Assembly (NCBI GenBank): GCA_027972325.1
Contig: JAPMOS010000065.1
Span: 56,001 to 120,000 of the forward strand
Reading direction: 5' to 3'
From: Paratrimastix pyriformis
Lineage: Eukaryota > Preaxostyla > Paratrimastigidae
Length of the DNA: 64,000 nucleotides
The notes below the pieces were generated by a model. The model did not search any database and was not told the DNA's origin. It saw only the letters and a list, made by a program, of their open reading frames with translations. Position 1 is the stretch's first letter, and each line of letters starts with the position of its first letter. The position numbers were made by a program, and so were the translations under genes. Of the stretch, positions 35,395-51,700 are shown piece by piece.

Positions 35395-37474
35395 TTATTC
35401 TCCGTTGTACCGGCTCGGCGGCAACAACTCGAGCAGGTCCTGCCGTGAGCGGATCAGGTCGCGCACTTTCATCAGCAACTTGCCCAGCCGGTTGGCCCGA
35501 CTCCAGTAGGACCCAGGCGCCACAAAGACGATCTGGACAGGGCGGGGCAGTCGTACGAGGCATGCATTGATGATCGGTGGGCGCTGGACCTCGAATTGCG
35601 AGGACCCATGCTAATCACAGACGGGAAGATCCCCAATTCGACACGAACACACAGCCCGGTACAGACGCGGCGTGGGTGGGTTGAGGCCAGCAGGTCGCAC
35701 AGCTCGGGGTGTTGGCTGTACTTGAGCAGCAGCCCCTGCCACATGAGTCGTTGCCGGGCAGCCTGCGGGGGGGGGGGGGGGGGGGGGGGGGGGGGAACGT
35801 GGGCATGGAGGCGGACGAGGGGGTTGGAGAGGTGCAGCAGCGGGGCCAGGCAGGCAGGCAGCCAGACTGGTGTCAATCGCACCCCACGGGTCACCTCACG
35901 GGCCTCGAGCGCCGACGGGGCGGCAAGGATTCGCGCCAGCCGGACGGGATCCTCGGCCGCCATTTGGGCGAAGTAGAAGTGATCCAGCGACCGGTGCACA
36001 TACCCCGTCTCGTCCCGGACCGGACAGAGAGCTGGAAAGCGCAACGGGACGAAGAGAGTTTGGGATCATTCGGGAGCCGAGAAGGGGTGGGAGAGGAGGA
36101 AGGAGTGTCCATGCATTGGCAGGGAGACGGACCCGAATTGAGGAGCATCTGGTACCGATCTTTCGAGTCCGGCCACAACCTCAAGTCGAGCAGCGAGCGC
36201 GGCTCCACCTCCGCATCGTCGTCCGGCTCCATCCCCGGGTCCGGAGGCGGAGGAGCGAAAAAAGGGACCGGGTCGCCGGGAGGAGCGAACATGGGGACCG
36301 GGTCGCGCGGAGGAGCGAAAAATGGGAACGGAGGAGGTCCGAAAACGGGGGCTGGGTCGCGTAGAGGAGCGAAATCGGGGATGGGGTCGCGCGGAGGAAG
36401 GAAAGTGGGGACGGGGTCGCGCGGACGAAACGGGGGGGCTTCGGCACGGAAGCGGGCACGCCCGGCGGCCGGCAGAGGTGGGCGCGGGACGGGGGCGGGC
36501 GTAAAGGGAGGTGCATCGGCGCGCAGGCGGCCGGCGAGGGGCGGCGGCATCCCAGGGGGCGGGGTGGCAGGTTGAGCCCCCGGGGCGGGCGGGGAGTCAG
36601 CGCGCCGGCGTGGTGGGAGTCGCTGCAGTAGGTCAGGCGGGAGGCGGTCGCGTGGCTGGCTATCCAGCAGCTCGTTAAATAACGCCGAGAGGCGTGCGAG
36701 TTGAGCCTGGGAGGGTCGGAAATCGCGATGATTGCTCATTTTCCCAGAGGAGGGCAGAAGGAACGGGAGGGCAGGAGGGCAGGAGGACCTTGGTCTGCTG
36801 CAGCTCGACCTGCGTGACCGACAAGCACTCGGCCATGGTGCGCATGCGGGCAGCAGAGGGCTCTGCGAGGTGCTGGTCCAAGGAGTTCTGGGCAATCGGG
36901 AAATTTGGCGTGAGCGGGACGAGAGGGGTCGTGTGTCACGGACCTGACGAGGGGAGCTCGGAATGGGGCAAGCAACTGGGATGTTGGGACACCCGACTTG
37001 GTGCTGGGGTATCGCACCCTGTCGATAGAGACACGCCCGGACTTCATGCTCCTCGGCATCCTCCAATCTGTGTGAGGACAAGGAATTTGGTCAAAAGGGA
37101 ATGACACACAACGCAGACTTGCCCTGCCATTCGCACCCAGCCTGTTGGTTTGCACAAAAGACGGTGAGCCGGCCGATCATTCCGTGCAGCGAGATGTCCA
37201 GCGTGGGTGCGTTGGCATTCACCGGCGAACGGCACTCCCTGTGTCCCGTGAATCCAATCATTCAACCCCGCCCACCCACAGACGGGCATTCCCGTTTTCG
37301 CTTGAACCACTCTTCGCAGCAAGCTTGGCACATTTTATGATTGGTCGGACAGCCCACCGAGACGGGCCTCCGCATCACACAGCCACAGGACAAACAAAAG
37401 AACTCCGGAAAGAGACCCTCTGGGTGGACAAAGCGCTCTTCCGAAAAACCTTCGATGACATTGGGGCCTGACAT
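35395..37474 (-). CDS. RING + TRAF-type zinc finger + NADAR protein, copy C
   Basis: Third tandem copy. Its N-terminus, RING and TRAF finger are as in copy B. The Pro-rich linker is longer, with repeated FAPPRDPVP/FLPPRDPIP-type units. The NADAR segments are VRDETGYVHRSLDHFYFAQM, HFYFAQMAAEDPVRLARI, AAPSALEAREVTRG, MWQGLLLKYSQHPELCDLLA and SYWSRANRLGKLLMKVRDLI, ending SRYNGE at TAA 35395-35397. The SLDH-FYFAQM and NRLGKLLMKVRDL blocks correspond to the VEH-YYQAQK and N-LGKLLM-VR blocks of YbiA/NADAR; the usual Glu of the first block is Asp in all three copies. An intron contains a 30-base G run on the plus strand (35768-35797), that is, poly-C on the sense strand. The start lies 65 bp from the divergent gene at 37539. 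Confidence 0.85.
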
Positions 37475-37538
37475 CGAATCGTCGCGTGTCCCCCTGGGCA
37501 GAGTCACTAAAATTGGTCGTCGCGCTGCCGGGTTTGGA

Positions 37539-38591
37539 ATGGAGAGCAGCGTCCACAGAAATTCGGGACACAGCCCCGGTCCTTCGGCGAACAGCAGTCT
37601 GCATGTTCTAGAGTCTCTCGGTCACCTTTGTCGGGTAGTGGTTGCTCAATTCCAATCGTTCCTGCAAACTCGCTTGCGGAACCATCTGACCACACAGGCG
37701 TATAATGATCTTATAGAATATTCGAACATGGGCGATGCCGCCCTGCAGGATTTGGCGTCCTCGAACTCAGGCGATCTGATGGATGTGTTCAAAATTAACC
37801 GGGCATGCGCCGTGTCCTTGAATTACTGGCTTCAGCACTTTCCACAAGGTCTGACGCATATTGCCCCTTTTCAACCACTTCGTTCTATGTAGCCCCTGCC
37901 GCCGCCACCCCTCCCAACGCTATTGCTGCCCGCCCTGCTGAAGCCCCTCCCGTCGCTGCTGCTGTAACCCTTCCCGCCGCCGAACAGGGTCTGTGGACAG
38001 TCCCTCTCTGACGCTCCCACACACTCCCCAGTTCCGGTCGTCATGCTGTACCTGTTCCCATTTGCAGGGGAACAAACATCAAGCTCTTGTCGTGTTTTTG
38101 CGAGTGCCGCTACGCAGAGTGGCTTTTACGGACAGATCGAGCCGCGCATGGCACTACTCGTTCTACAATCGGGTACAGTCGAGATGTACCACAGATTTAC
38201 CCTGCTGCTCGCCCAATTTCTGGGGTATGTGCCGCTCTCCGCCGATGCCTCTCTCCAGCTGCCGGCGAACCCATACACCCACTTCGTTGCGCGTGGTCTG
38301 CGTTTCACATTCTTTCTCGGTCCCCTTTCCTCCCCGGGGTGTTCCCAGTCCATCCTCTCCTCTCACCTGATCCGGGTTCTCTCCTTAGGTCCGTCACCGT
38401 CGCTCCGGTCCTCCCCGCAATCAACCGCCTCATCGCCGCACCCCAGATCGCCGGCTCTATCTCCACCGTCGGCTCTATCTCCGCCGCCGGCTTCATCTCC
38501 ACCGCCGGCTCCATCTCCGTCGCCGGCTCCATATCCGCGGACGAAGGATCACGTTGAGAGTCCGTCTTCCCCGCTCGAACAAGCAGCTCTG

Positions 38592-38622
<31 letters not shown>

Positions 38623-39424
38623 TAGCGAGTGATGCAGATTGGATCCAGACCCAAGTTCCCATCCGAAGTCTTCTTCCCAACTTGATGGAGGAGATCCCAT
38701 CTCTGGTGGACCCCGGAACTTGGAGCTTTATGCTTGTCATGTTCTGCAGGCCCTTTTCAACGCCGACGCGAACCCAAAGGCGGTGGAGGGTGGAATGGCC
38801 TTGGCTGCCCATCCGTGGGTTCGACATCAGGAGGTCGGCACCCTCATCCATACAGTCTATCACCAAGATCTTCCGATTGGTTGGAACCGAGCCGCGGTTC
38901 CACCCCGCGCAATCCTGCATTTCCCTCGGCAGCCCGCGCCCGCTGCCCCTGGGCCCTTGATTTTCCGACCTGATCCTGTCTTCGCCGACGGGCGACGAGC
39001 GCCACTCTCCCCAACATCGCCCAACGCGAATTCATATCTCATCAGTGAAGCGACTGTTGGCCCTGGCCGTTTGGACGGAACGCTCGAGCAGTTACACCGA
39101 CATGCTTCGCTTCTCCTCGCACAGAAATCCGCCTACTTCAATCCCGTCTCCTCCAGCCGCCGCCCCGAGTCTCCCGCAGCTTACCCAAAAGAGCGCCCTC
39201 TCCCAGAGCTTCCGCTCACCCGACTCATTCCGCTCCTCTTCCTCGTGCTGACCATTGGTGACCATCCCCAGGAGAGTGCAAAACTCATCGAGGATTTCAA
39301 CAAGGCTGTCCAGGATGCCTCGTTTGGATTCGGGCAATATCTCGCCGCCGGGCGCATCGGCCTGCTCCTGCTCCCGATCCCCCCCGTGCCCGACGGGGAA
39401 ACATCCGCCGCCCCGCCGTCGTAA
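37539..39424 (+). CDS. unrecognised multi-exon protein
   Basis: No family recognised. Exon 1 (37539-37848) encodes an alpha-helical-looking segment (QFQSFLQTRLRNHLTTQAYN; YSNMGDAALQDLASS; VFKINRACAVSLNYWLQHFP). Exon 2 (37893-37988) is Ala/Pro-rich. Exon 3 (from 38068) has MALLVLQSGTVEMYHRFTLL and LPANPYTHFVARGL. A Ser/Pro repeat segment (ALSPPSALSPPPASSPPPAP) and an intron with about 36 consecutive C (38587-38622) follow. The last long exon (about 38640-39424) contains LELYACHVLQALFNADANPK, HPWVRHQEVGTLIHTVYHQD and a C-terminal helix IEDFNKAVQDASFGFGQYLA. Donors at exons 1 and 2 are GTCTG. A possible AATAAA signal is at 39537. It is divergently arranged with RING/NADAR copy C, so co-regulation is possible. 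Confidence 0.65.
38587..38622 (+). repeat. poly-C tract of about 36 bases
   Basis: Uninterrupted C run in the intron (or exon edge) preceding the acceptor GATGCAG at about 38639. It is one of a series of very long C runs lying close to 3' splice sites on the sense strand. Confidence 0.97.
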
Positions 39425-39645
39425 CGGGCGCCTCATACCCTTGCCACCCCCCCTCCCCCCCCTCCCCCCTCCCCCCTCCCCGCCGCTCGGCGGCTTCCAT
39501 CCAAGAGGCACGCTCCAGAGATACAGTATGTTCAACAATAAACGAGCCACTCCTTTTCATGTCAGAGCGAGTGCGCCAAGAGGGAGCCGGGGGATTTTTC
39601 TGAGTGCCACGCATGCACAACACCACAAGGACTCCACCCATCCAC
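39425..39645. other. 3' flank of the 37539-39424 gene
   Basis: Contains a C/T-rich block at 39441-39482 (CCCCTCCCCCC units) and an AATAAA at 39537-39542, which could be the polyadenylation signal of the upstream gene. It then runs into the end of the transposase remnant. Confidence 0.5.
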
Positions 39646-40110
39646 TTAGTATTTGGTGTGGCCACCGTGGGCCCGAATGACGGCACGAAGTCGGTCGGGC
39701 ATCGAGTTGGCCAACTTTTCGGGGAGGTCGGCGTCCATGGTGGCCCACTCGGCCTTGCGCACCCGGGTAGCCCCAACTCTTCGTGGCTTGTGCATGCTGG
39801 CGGGCGGCGCACTCGTCAGAAAAGAGCACGCAGCTCCAGTCACGGTGCAGGTTGGCACGGGCAAAGGCGAGCCGTTACTTCATGATGGCCGGGGTGAGGG
39901 TGGGTTTCTTCGGATTGCCCCCCCCCCGCGCAGGCCCACGGCGAAGAGGCGCGAGCGAACAGTCTGGTGAGTGCCCTTCGTAGTCTTTCACCTGTGCAGC
40001 AATGGCCCGCAGGGAGGGCTTGGCCGGGCAGGTGCAGCATGAGTCCCCCCCCCCCCCCCCCCCCCCCCGTTCCGCAAGGTACCGGCGCACAAGTTGCGTC
40101 ACTTGTCTGG
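39646..40110 (-). pseudogene. decayed Tc1/mariner transposase fragment
   Basis: Minus-strand pieces in different frames match Tc1-like transposases. RALxRxPARGGG-NPKKPTLT at about 39875-39960 resembles the linker before the catalytic domain. HRDWSCVLFSDEC (about 39810-39850) is the block around the second catalytic Asp. The C-terminus SMPDRLRAVIRAHGGHTKY ends exactly at a stop (39646), as in intact Tc1 proteins. The frame changes at least twice, the region around 40045-40070 is a C run, and most of the DDE domain between the two conserved blocks is missing. No terminal inverted repeats were recognised. Confidence 0.75.
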
Positions 40111-40567
40111 TTTGTCGAAGGGTTGTGTCCAGTAGTGCTCGGTATGATCACAAAACCTCCGAAAAAATGGGTGGGGTGGGGACGGAGCCGATGCTCACGC
40201 CAACGGAGAAACGCAAACCGCGGGGGTAGGGAAGCGAGGAGTGGGGGGAATGAACCCCAAACAACGACGGAGCCGAGAAAAAGGGAGGGAGAGAGGGGAA
40301 GGGAGGGAGGGGAGGGGCAAGTCCGGATTTTGCCCGTCGCGGATACAACCCAGGGCAGAGGAGAGTAGAGAAGAGACGAAGAATCGACAAGCCGACACGC
40401 CATAGCGGCAATCTGGCGGGGGCCGGGGAACTGGCGCCTCTTCGTTACGTCAGTTTTGGGGGGAGATGAACCCCGGCGGTGGCGGCGGCACCCAAGCTGT
40501 CCAACCAGCCGACAATGTCCTTCTCCGGGCGATCGTGGGGTCACCCCGGCCCCAGACAGCTGCTTCT
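40111..40567. other. intergenic region between the transposase relic and the protease gene
   Basis: No gene recognised. It contains a purine-rich stretch (GGGAGGGAGAGAGGGG type, about 40280-40320). It may include the 5' part of the transposon, but no conserved helix-turn-helix coding could be read. Confidence 0.4.
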
Positions 40568-44831
<4,264 letters not shown>

Positions 44832-44914
44832 TTTATGTAGAGATTTGTATATTCTTCCCTGAACATTAGAGACAAATTCTTTGAAATCGTCATCATTGCT
44901 CGACAGCCTAGACG

Positions 44915-46296
44915 ATGAAAACAAATTTCCCACCTCCAAAATTTCTGGGTCCCATCAAGGAACACTCTTGGGCGTTTCTTGACCATGCCAGTACTCCCAG
45001 TGGCCAGTTCCTCCCGCGTGATGAACAAGGAGTCGCATATGAAGCCATTTTCTGCGACCAACGCTGTCTCGATTTGGCCGCCAAGCTCCCAGAGTTGATT
45101 GTTCCTCCTGATTCTCCTCGACGTTCTTTGATCGTCTTGAATGGGATGTCTCATAGTGGAAAATCTGCCCTCCTCAAGGTCTCCTTTCATTGTCTCGGTG
45201 AGCTCATACATTTCTCCAGCTGCTCCCGGCCTTCCTCAACCCGGTCCCAACCACTTGGGACCGCCATTTACGCGCCCGTGCCCCCGTTTGGGATCGAGTC
45301 TATTACCTCCGCGACTCCGCAACACAGTTGGAAATGTTGCCTGTTGGTCTCAGTCGTGCCCTTGTGATTGCCGATCAGTTCGATCAGAGTGCCTTTCCAA
45401 AACTCGAGGCCGTTGCCAAAAAACATTCCGTGATCGTCATCGCCTGTCCCAGTGCCAATTGGGTCCCCAGGGTCTCCTTCAGCGCCAATTACGAAACCGG
45501 CTTTTGTTACGTCCCTGCGGCGTTCAGCTGGCCGGATTTCTGGCGTTTCTTTGTGCCCGACGATACGGTGGCTGTTCCCCCGGCACCCGACGCGTTGCCC
45601 ATGAATGCGTTCGCGACCTTCCAGCCATGCCGTCGGACCCTGGTTGCTCCTTGTGGGGGCCGTTTTCTGACCATTCGCGGGGCCGCCGCCACGACCACCA
45701 CCGCTGCCCCCACAGGCGCAGCCACAACAACCGCTCCGCCCCGCCCCGCCCCCGCCCCAGCTCCCGCTCCCGCTCCCGCTCCCGCTCCCGCTCCCGCTCC
45801 CGCTCCCGCTCAGGTCAGCGTCACTGCTCCTCCTGGCCGATCGGCGGACAGTGCCCTGGTCGACACTCTTCGTGGGCTGTACCTCTACTCGGGCGGCATT
45901 GTCAGCACCGCCGAGGTCTCCCTGCCCCCCCGCCCTTGTTCCTCACTGTTTCTCCCTCTGACACAGAATCTCGGTGCCACGCCACTTGACCAGCCACTGC
46001 TGGCCTCCGCATATGCCCGGAAACTCATCAGCCACATGCAAAGATACCTCCTGGAATATCCGGTGGCCCTGGGGCTTGTCGTCAAGATGCTCCACTCCGG
46101 CGAGCCGATCCTCCTGGTATCTCCCGATCTCTCGGCCCTCGACCCGCGGTTCTTCGAATGGGATTCTCGCCTTCCCGACCTGGACTCAATCCCGGACTTG
46201 AACTGGATCAACCGGAGGTGCGCCTGCCCGTTCTACTTCCAGCTCTACCAAGTGGCGTTCCGGACGCTGTCGGTGCGGTTTACGCCTTCCCAGTAA
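44915..46296 (+). CDS. P-loop NTPase-like protein of unknown function
   Basis: Not assigned to a family. ATG 44915 begins MKTNFPPPKFLGPIKEHSWA. A Walker A-type loop is clear in SLIVLNGMSHSGKSALL, and the exon ends just after it at a GTCTC donor (about 45179). The next exon (from about 45221) has LVIADQFDQSAFPKLEAV, which could be a Walker B region, then HSVIVIACPSANWVP. An Ala/Pro repeat (APAPAPAPAPAP) leads to DTLRGLYLYSGGI, a probable intron at about 45920-45966, and a C-terminal domain with LLASAYARKLISHMQRYLLE and FYFQLYQVAFRTLSVRF. The single-NTPase-plus-helical layout recalls retrotransposon hot-spot/Crinkler-type proteins, but this is only an impression. It diverges from the protease gene across 83 bp. 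AATAAA at 46347 is a likely polyadenylation signal. Confidence 0.7.
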
Positions 46297-46449
46297 CGAT
46301 GCTCCTCGAAGCAGCCGTCAAAGGTAGGACCCTGCTTTCTTGAACGAATAAAGTGTGCTCGGCTGCGGTGATCCCCCCCCTTCCAAGAATGGACTGGCAG
46401 AGACAGCCGAGATTGTCCGAAACAACGGGCCGTCCCACCCATTTCAGGG

Positions 46450-47123
<674 letters not shown>

Positions 47124-47924
47124 TCTACATATATAAATACCGAAAAACAGGGACGACTTTTCGGGGGAAGGAACTGAGGGTGGCCTTCCAAAAATCTGTA
47201 AAATCCCAGGGCTCTCCCCCCGGCACCGACCCGACCCTACAGCAGTTGGTATTTTTAGTCCTCATGCCGTCGGACTTTTGCCAACTTAGGGGCAACACGC
47301 CATTTGCCAGGGGGAGAGTGCAGCCGTCATCACACCCTATGTGTTCGGGACCGGCTTACCGCAGCACTGCGGGGACGTCCACAGGCCACAGTGGTATCCT
47401 GGAGCGCACCGTGTTGTTGGAGTGGGGTCCGGCCAGCTATCCGAGCGGCTCGGTCACCGTGGACCAGCACCCGAGAGAACCCGTCGCAAGGCCGGGATGG
47501 TAGGGGCATACATCAGAGGGGGATCGCCGGGCGGGCCATTGTGCTTCGGGTCTCCAAGCGGGTTCGGGCGGTGGTGGGCTAAGCTAAGCTTCAAGGGCAG
47601 GGGGCCAGAGAGCGCTACCATGTGTCGCACCGATTTCGCAACGATTTCGCAACATTTTCGCAACAGTGTTGTCCGGACAACGATCGCACCTGAAGGTGGG
47701 GCCGGACGCAGCCTGGGCGCCACAGGCGCATGAGAGCCTACCAGGTCTACTAAGCCTACTGTGTCTTGCGGCATTTCGGCTTTTCGGCCCTTCGGCCCTC
47801 CAATCCCATCTTCACAAGTCCCCCCAAGGGGGTGCCCCTGATATACCCTACTTGGGAGGCACCTCCAAAATTTTGGGACACGATCCAAAAATATTATGGG
47901 ATCATGTCAAATTTCAAAATGGTC

Positions 47925-48440
47925 GGAGAAGGATGGCGACCTCACCAGTCGTTCGGGGACCCCAACATATGTTTAGAAGCGGGGTCGTGGTGGCCCCAGG
48001 GCAACCCCTTCCCCGGGGGGATAGCCACCAAGGTCGAAAATTCAAACAGGCTCAAACGGGTCGGGGAAGGATGGCGACCTCACCAGTCGTTCGGGCCACC
48101 TTGCCCTATCATCGCAGGGTGGTCGCGATCGACTCCAGGGCAACCCTTCCCCGGGGGGATAGCCACCAAGGTCAAAATTGCAAACAGGCTCGAACGGGTC
48201 GGGGAAGGATGGCGACCTCACCGTTCGCTGGAGGGACCCATAAATCCAGCGAACCGTGGTCGTGGTGGCCCCCAGGTCAACCCTTCCCCGGGGGGATAGC
48301 CACCAAGGTCGAAATTTCAAACAGATCGGGGAAGCACGGCGACCTCACCAGTCGTTCCGGCCACCCTGCCATATCACCGCAGGGTGGTCGCGGTCGACTC
48401 CAGGTCAACCCTTCCTCGGGGAGAGAGTCACCCGATTGAA
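47925..48440 (+). repeat. satellite of about 135 bp, four copies
   Basis: Four tandem diverged copies share AGGATGGCGACCTCACC (47932, 48068, 48207 and a variant at 48337) and CAACCCTTCCCCGGGGGGAT. Spacings are about 130-140 bp. No coding potential is evident. Confidence 0.9.
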
Positions 48441-48559
48441 AGCGTAACGAAGCGAGCTCACCTGACTTGTCATCATCATCATCATCGGCAGCATCATCGA
48501 TCCCCCCGCCCCGCCTCACCCAAGCCCTTTGTTCCTTCGAGCAAAGAACACGAGCGGCC

Positions 48560-48760
48560 TCCGACGCCCTGTTTCCGTGTGGTTCAGAAATCGGAACACG
48601 GGTAGCGCATCCTGATTCGAGGGTCTTTTTCAGGACAAAGATCCGTCATCCTGTTTCCGTGTGGTTCAGAATCGGAACACGGGTAGCGCATCCTGATTAG
48701 AGGGTCTTTTCAGGGCGCGAAGATCCCGTCATCCCTGTTTCCGTGTGGTTCAGAAAGAGG
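48560..48760 (+). repeat. about 82-bp tandem repeat, three copies
   Basis: Copies begin at CCTGTTTCCGTGTGGTTCAG (about 48569, 48650, 48734) and share CGGAACACGGGTAGCGCATC. The third is partial and adjoins the oligopeptidase stop. Confidence 0.9.
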
Positions 48761-48777
48761 GAGCCAAGCGACATCCT

Positions 48778-51700
48778 TTAGAGGGTCTTCAGGGCGGCGT
48801 CCAGCTCGTCCACCAGGCCGCCGAACTCGCTGAGGGCATCCGTGATGACGGTCGGGTTGCGCAGGTCGACCCCGGCATCGGCCAAGATGTCGGCGGGGTC
48901 CTTGGCGCAGCCGGCACTGAGGAAGCCAAGGTAGCGGGGCAGCGCGTCGGGCGCGCCGCTCATGAGGCGTTTGTGGAAGGCCAGCGAGGCACAGAACGAG
49001 GTAGCGTACTTCCAGACGTAGAAGTTCTGGGGGGAATTGGGAATGAAGAAAACGGTGAACATCAGCCCCCAGAGCCCCGGGTCCGCCATCACGATCTCAC
49101 ACCCAACCACCGCCGCCATCACCATCTCACCATCACCGATCACCACCACGATCACCACCACAACTTTCAACCATCACAATCACCGATCACCATCATCACC
49201 ATCAGCATCACCACCACGCCCACCGATCACCGCCGCCACTCCAACAACCACCATCACGCCTCGGCACGTTTCACGGGGGACCCGAAACCCACCGAGCCAC
49301 AACAGAAGGGGCGCAGGACGGACGTAGTAGAAGTGCGGGATGCGAGTCCACTCGTACCGGATCTGGCGGTCCGCCCGGACGGCCGTGTGTGGGCCCTCGG
49401 CGGTCACCAGGGGGATGCCGGTCGCCGCCTCGTCCGTGACCACGGCATCGTCCGTGGGCAGCACATCGCCGTAGTACAGCGAGTTCAGTCGCAGGTAGAT
49501 GGCTGGTCGCGGGACAAGGGGACAGGGAGCCGGGGGGAGAAAAAGCAGAGTGAGAGAGCGGAAGATGGATGATGGTTGGATGATGGTTGGATGATGGTTG
49601 GATGATGGATGGTTGATGGTTGATGATGATGATGGCCGGATGATGATGATGATCACACACAACCAACCCAACGCCTTCCCGGGCGGACCGGCGAGGGACT
49701 CCTCAGTGAGGGGCTCGCCAGCCTCGAGGCGCGCATGGACGAGCTTCTCAAACTCGCCAAACATGGTCTGTCGGTAGACGGTCCCCTTGAAGTCGTCACA
49801 CTTGCTGTTGACCAGGAAGGCCAGCAGGCGGGTGTCATGCTCACGGCGGGCCTTGGCCACCAGGAAATCGTGAAGCAGAAGCTCATTCAGGGTCGAGGCA
49901 ACCTGCGCGGGGGGGAGGAGGGTTGGGATGGAGATTGCGGATTTTTGCCACAGTGCGACCAATCTTGGGTGGATTGGATCGATGGATGGAGTGGAGGATG
50001 TAGGGCTGGATGGATGGATGGGTTGATGGGTGGGTGGATGGGCGCAGCAGGCGTGGAGAAGAGCGTGAGGCGGGCGGAGCAGGACGGGAGCAGCTGATCG
50101 TCCCGCCACCGTCTGCCCGTGACACACACGGATGCCTGGGTTGGGTGGGAAGGGCGGGGCGCGGACCTCGGCGACGAAGATGCGGTAGTCGGAGGTGCAG
50201 TGGGGCTGGGCGCGGTGGCTCATGAAGCTGTGGATCGAGTGGCCTGTGGGGAAAGGCGGGCGGGACACGGGGAGGTGAGGATGGCGGGCAGCGAGATAAC
50301 GAGGGGGGCGTTGGCTGCTGATTTTGCGCTGGTGGTGGTGGTGGTTTATGGCTGACTGTGCCAGTTGGTCGGGGGTGATCAAGCTGGGTGCGGGGGTGGT
50401 GGGTGGGTGGGTGGGTGGTGGGTGGGTGGTGGGAGCTGGGTGAGCGGAAGCGTGCCTGGGCGGGGCAGGGATGGCGGACCGAGCTCGTGGGCCAGGGTGA
50501 AGACCGACTGTCCCACAGGAGCGCAGGGGAGGATGAGACGAAGGAAAAAGAGCCATGAGTGACCGGATGAGAGAAGGCGGGTCACACCCCGATTCGTGTC
50601 GTCAGCTCCCCTCTCATCCAGAGAACGCGGGTCACCCGCCGGAGAACGAAACGCGATTTGTACGTCACTCGGACAAGAGTGCGGAGGACCCTGATTTCCA
50701 TCTGAACGAATCGCGCACCTTCCCTTCGCCCCTTCAACCCGCCGTTCAGGCTCCGTGCCACCCGAGCCCATCCCTCTGCATTTCACGGGCCCACAGGGGG
50801 CGTGCATGCGTGTGTGCGGGCGGGCAGACCTCGATGTTGCCCACGAAGTTCATCAGGATGAAGGGGTGCGAGTCGTAGCAGCCCCCGCTGTATGCGCCGC
50901 TCTTCTTGCCCTTGTTCTCGAGCGCATCCACCCAGCGGTGCTGCCCGGGGTGAGTGTGCGCGGAGTCGGATGGGGGTGAGGATGATCACCGGAGGGGACG
51001 TTTGTGTGGAGCGGGGTGGGAATTCCACTCCCATATTCCAGCACCACGCGCAGATACATTCCAAGATACATTCGAAGAGACATTCCAAAGGAGGTACATT
51101 CCAAGTACATTCCAAGGTACATTCCAAGTACATTCTCATGATACATTCCAAGATACATTCCAGGACGCATTCGATCACACTTCGCAAGACGGCCGCCCGC
51201 AAAGAGGCCGACGAGTCCACCCACCCAATACCCGACACCCTGCGCCCACAAGAGGCACACATCCGGGGCGCCCGGCAAGACCACCCACCCCCCGACACTA
51301 CCACCTGCAGACCTCGCGGAGGCCTTTGACGCAGATGTCGTGGTACTCCGGGCCCAGAGGCCGCACCGCCTCGAGGACCCACTCGACGGCCTCCTCCCAG
51401 CTGACCTTCCGGTCGCAGCCCTCCACCAGGGGCACATACATATCGCACATGTCTGGGCGGGGAATGGAGGAGGATGGAGGGGGATGTCAGCAGGGTACAC
51501 TCCACCAGGGGCACATACATACATGTCGCACGTGTCTTGGCGGGGAAGGGAGGATGGAGAGGGTCATGTCAGCCGTCACCAGGGGCACGGACGTGTCAAA
51601 CATTGTCTGGGGGGATGGCGCACAAGACAAGGTGCCCAGTGAAGGGATGATTGGGTGATGATTGGATGATGATTACAAGGTGCCCAGTGAGGGATGGTGG

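Noticed and set aside
35136-35448. Small ORFs on both strands between RING/NADAR copies B and C
   Set aside because: No start or splice context, no similarity between strands or copies, and no family resemblance; treated as spacer.
47290-47900. Overlapping plus-strand ORFs (up to about 257 codons) running through the satellite region
   Set aside because: They run into the 135-bp satellite, show no protein-family features and no GTYYG splice context.
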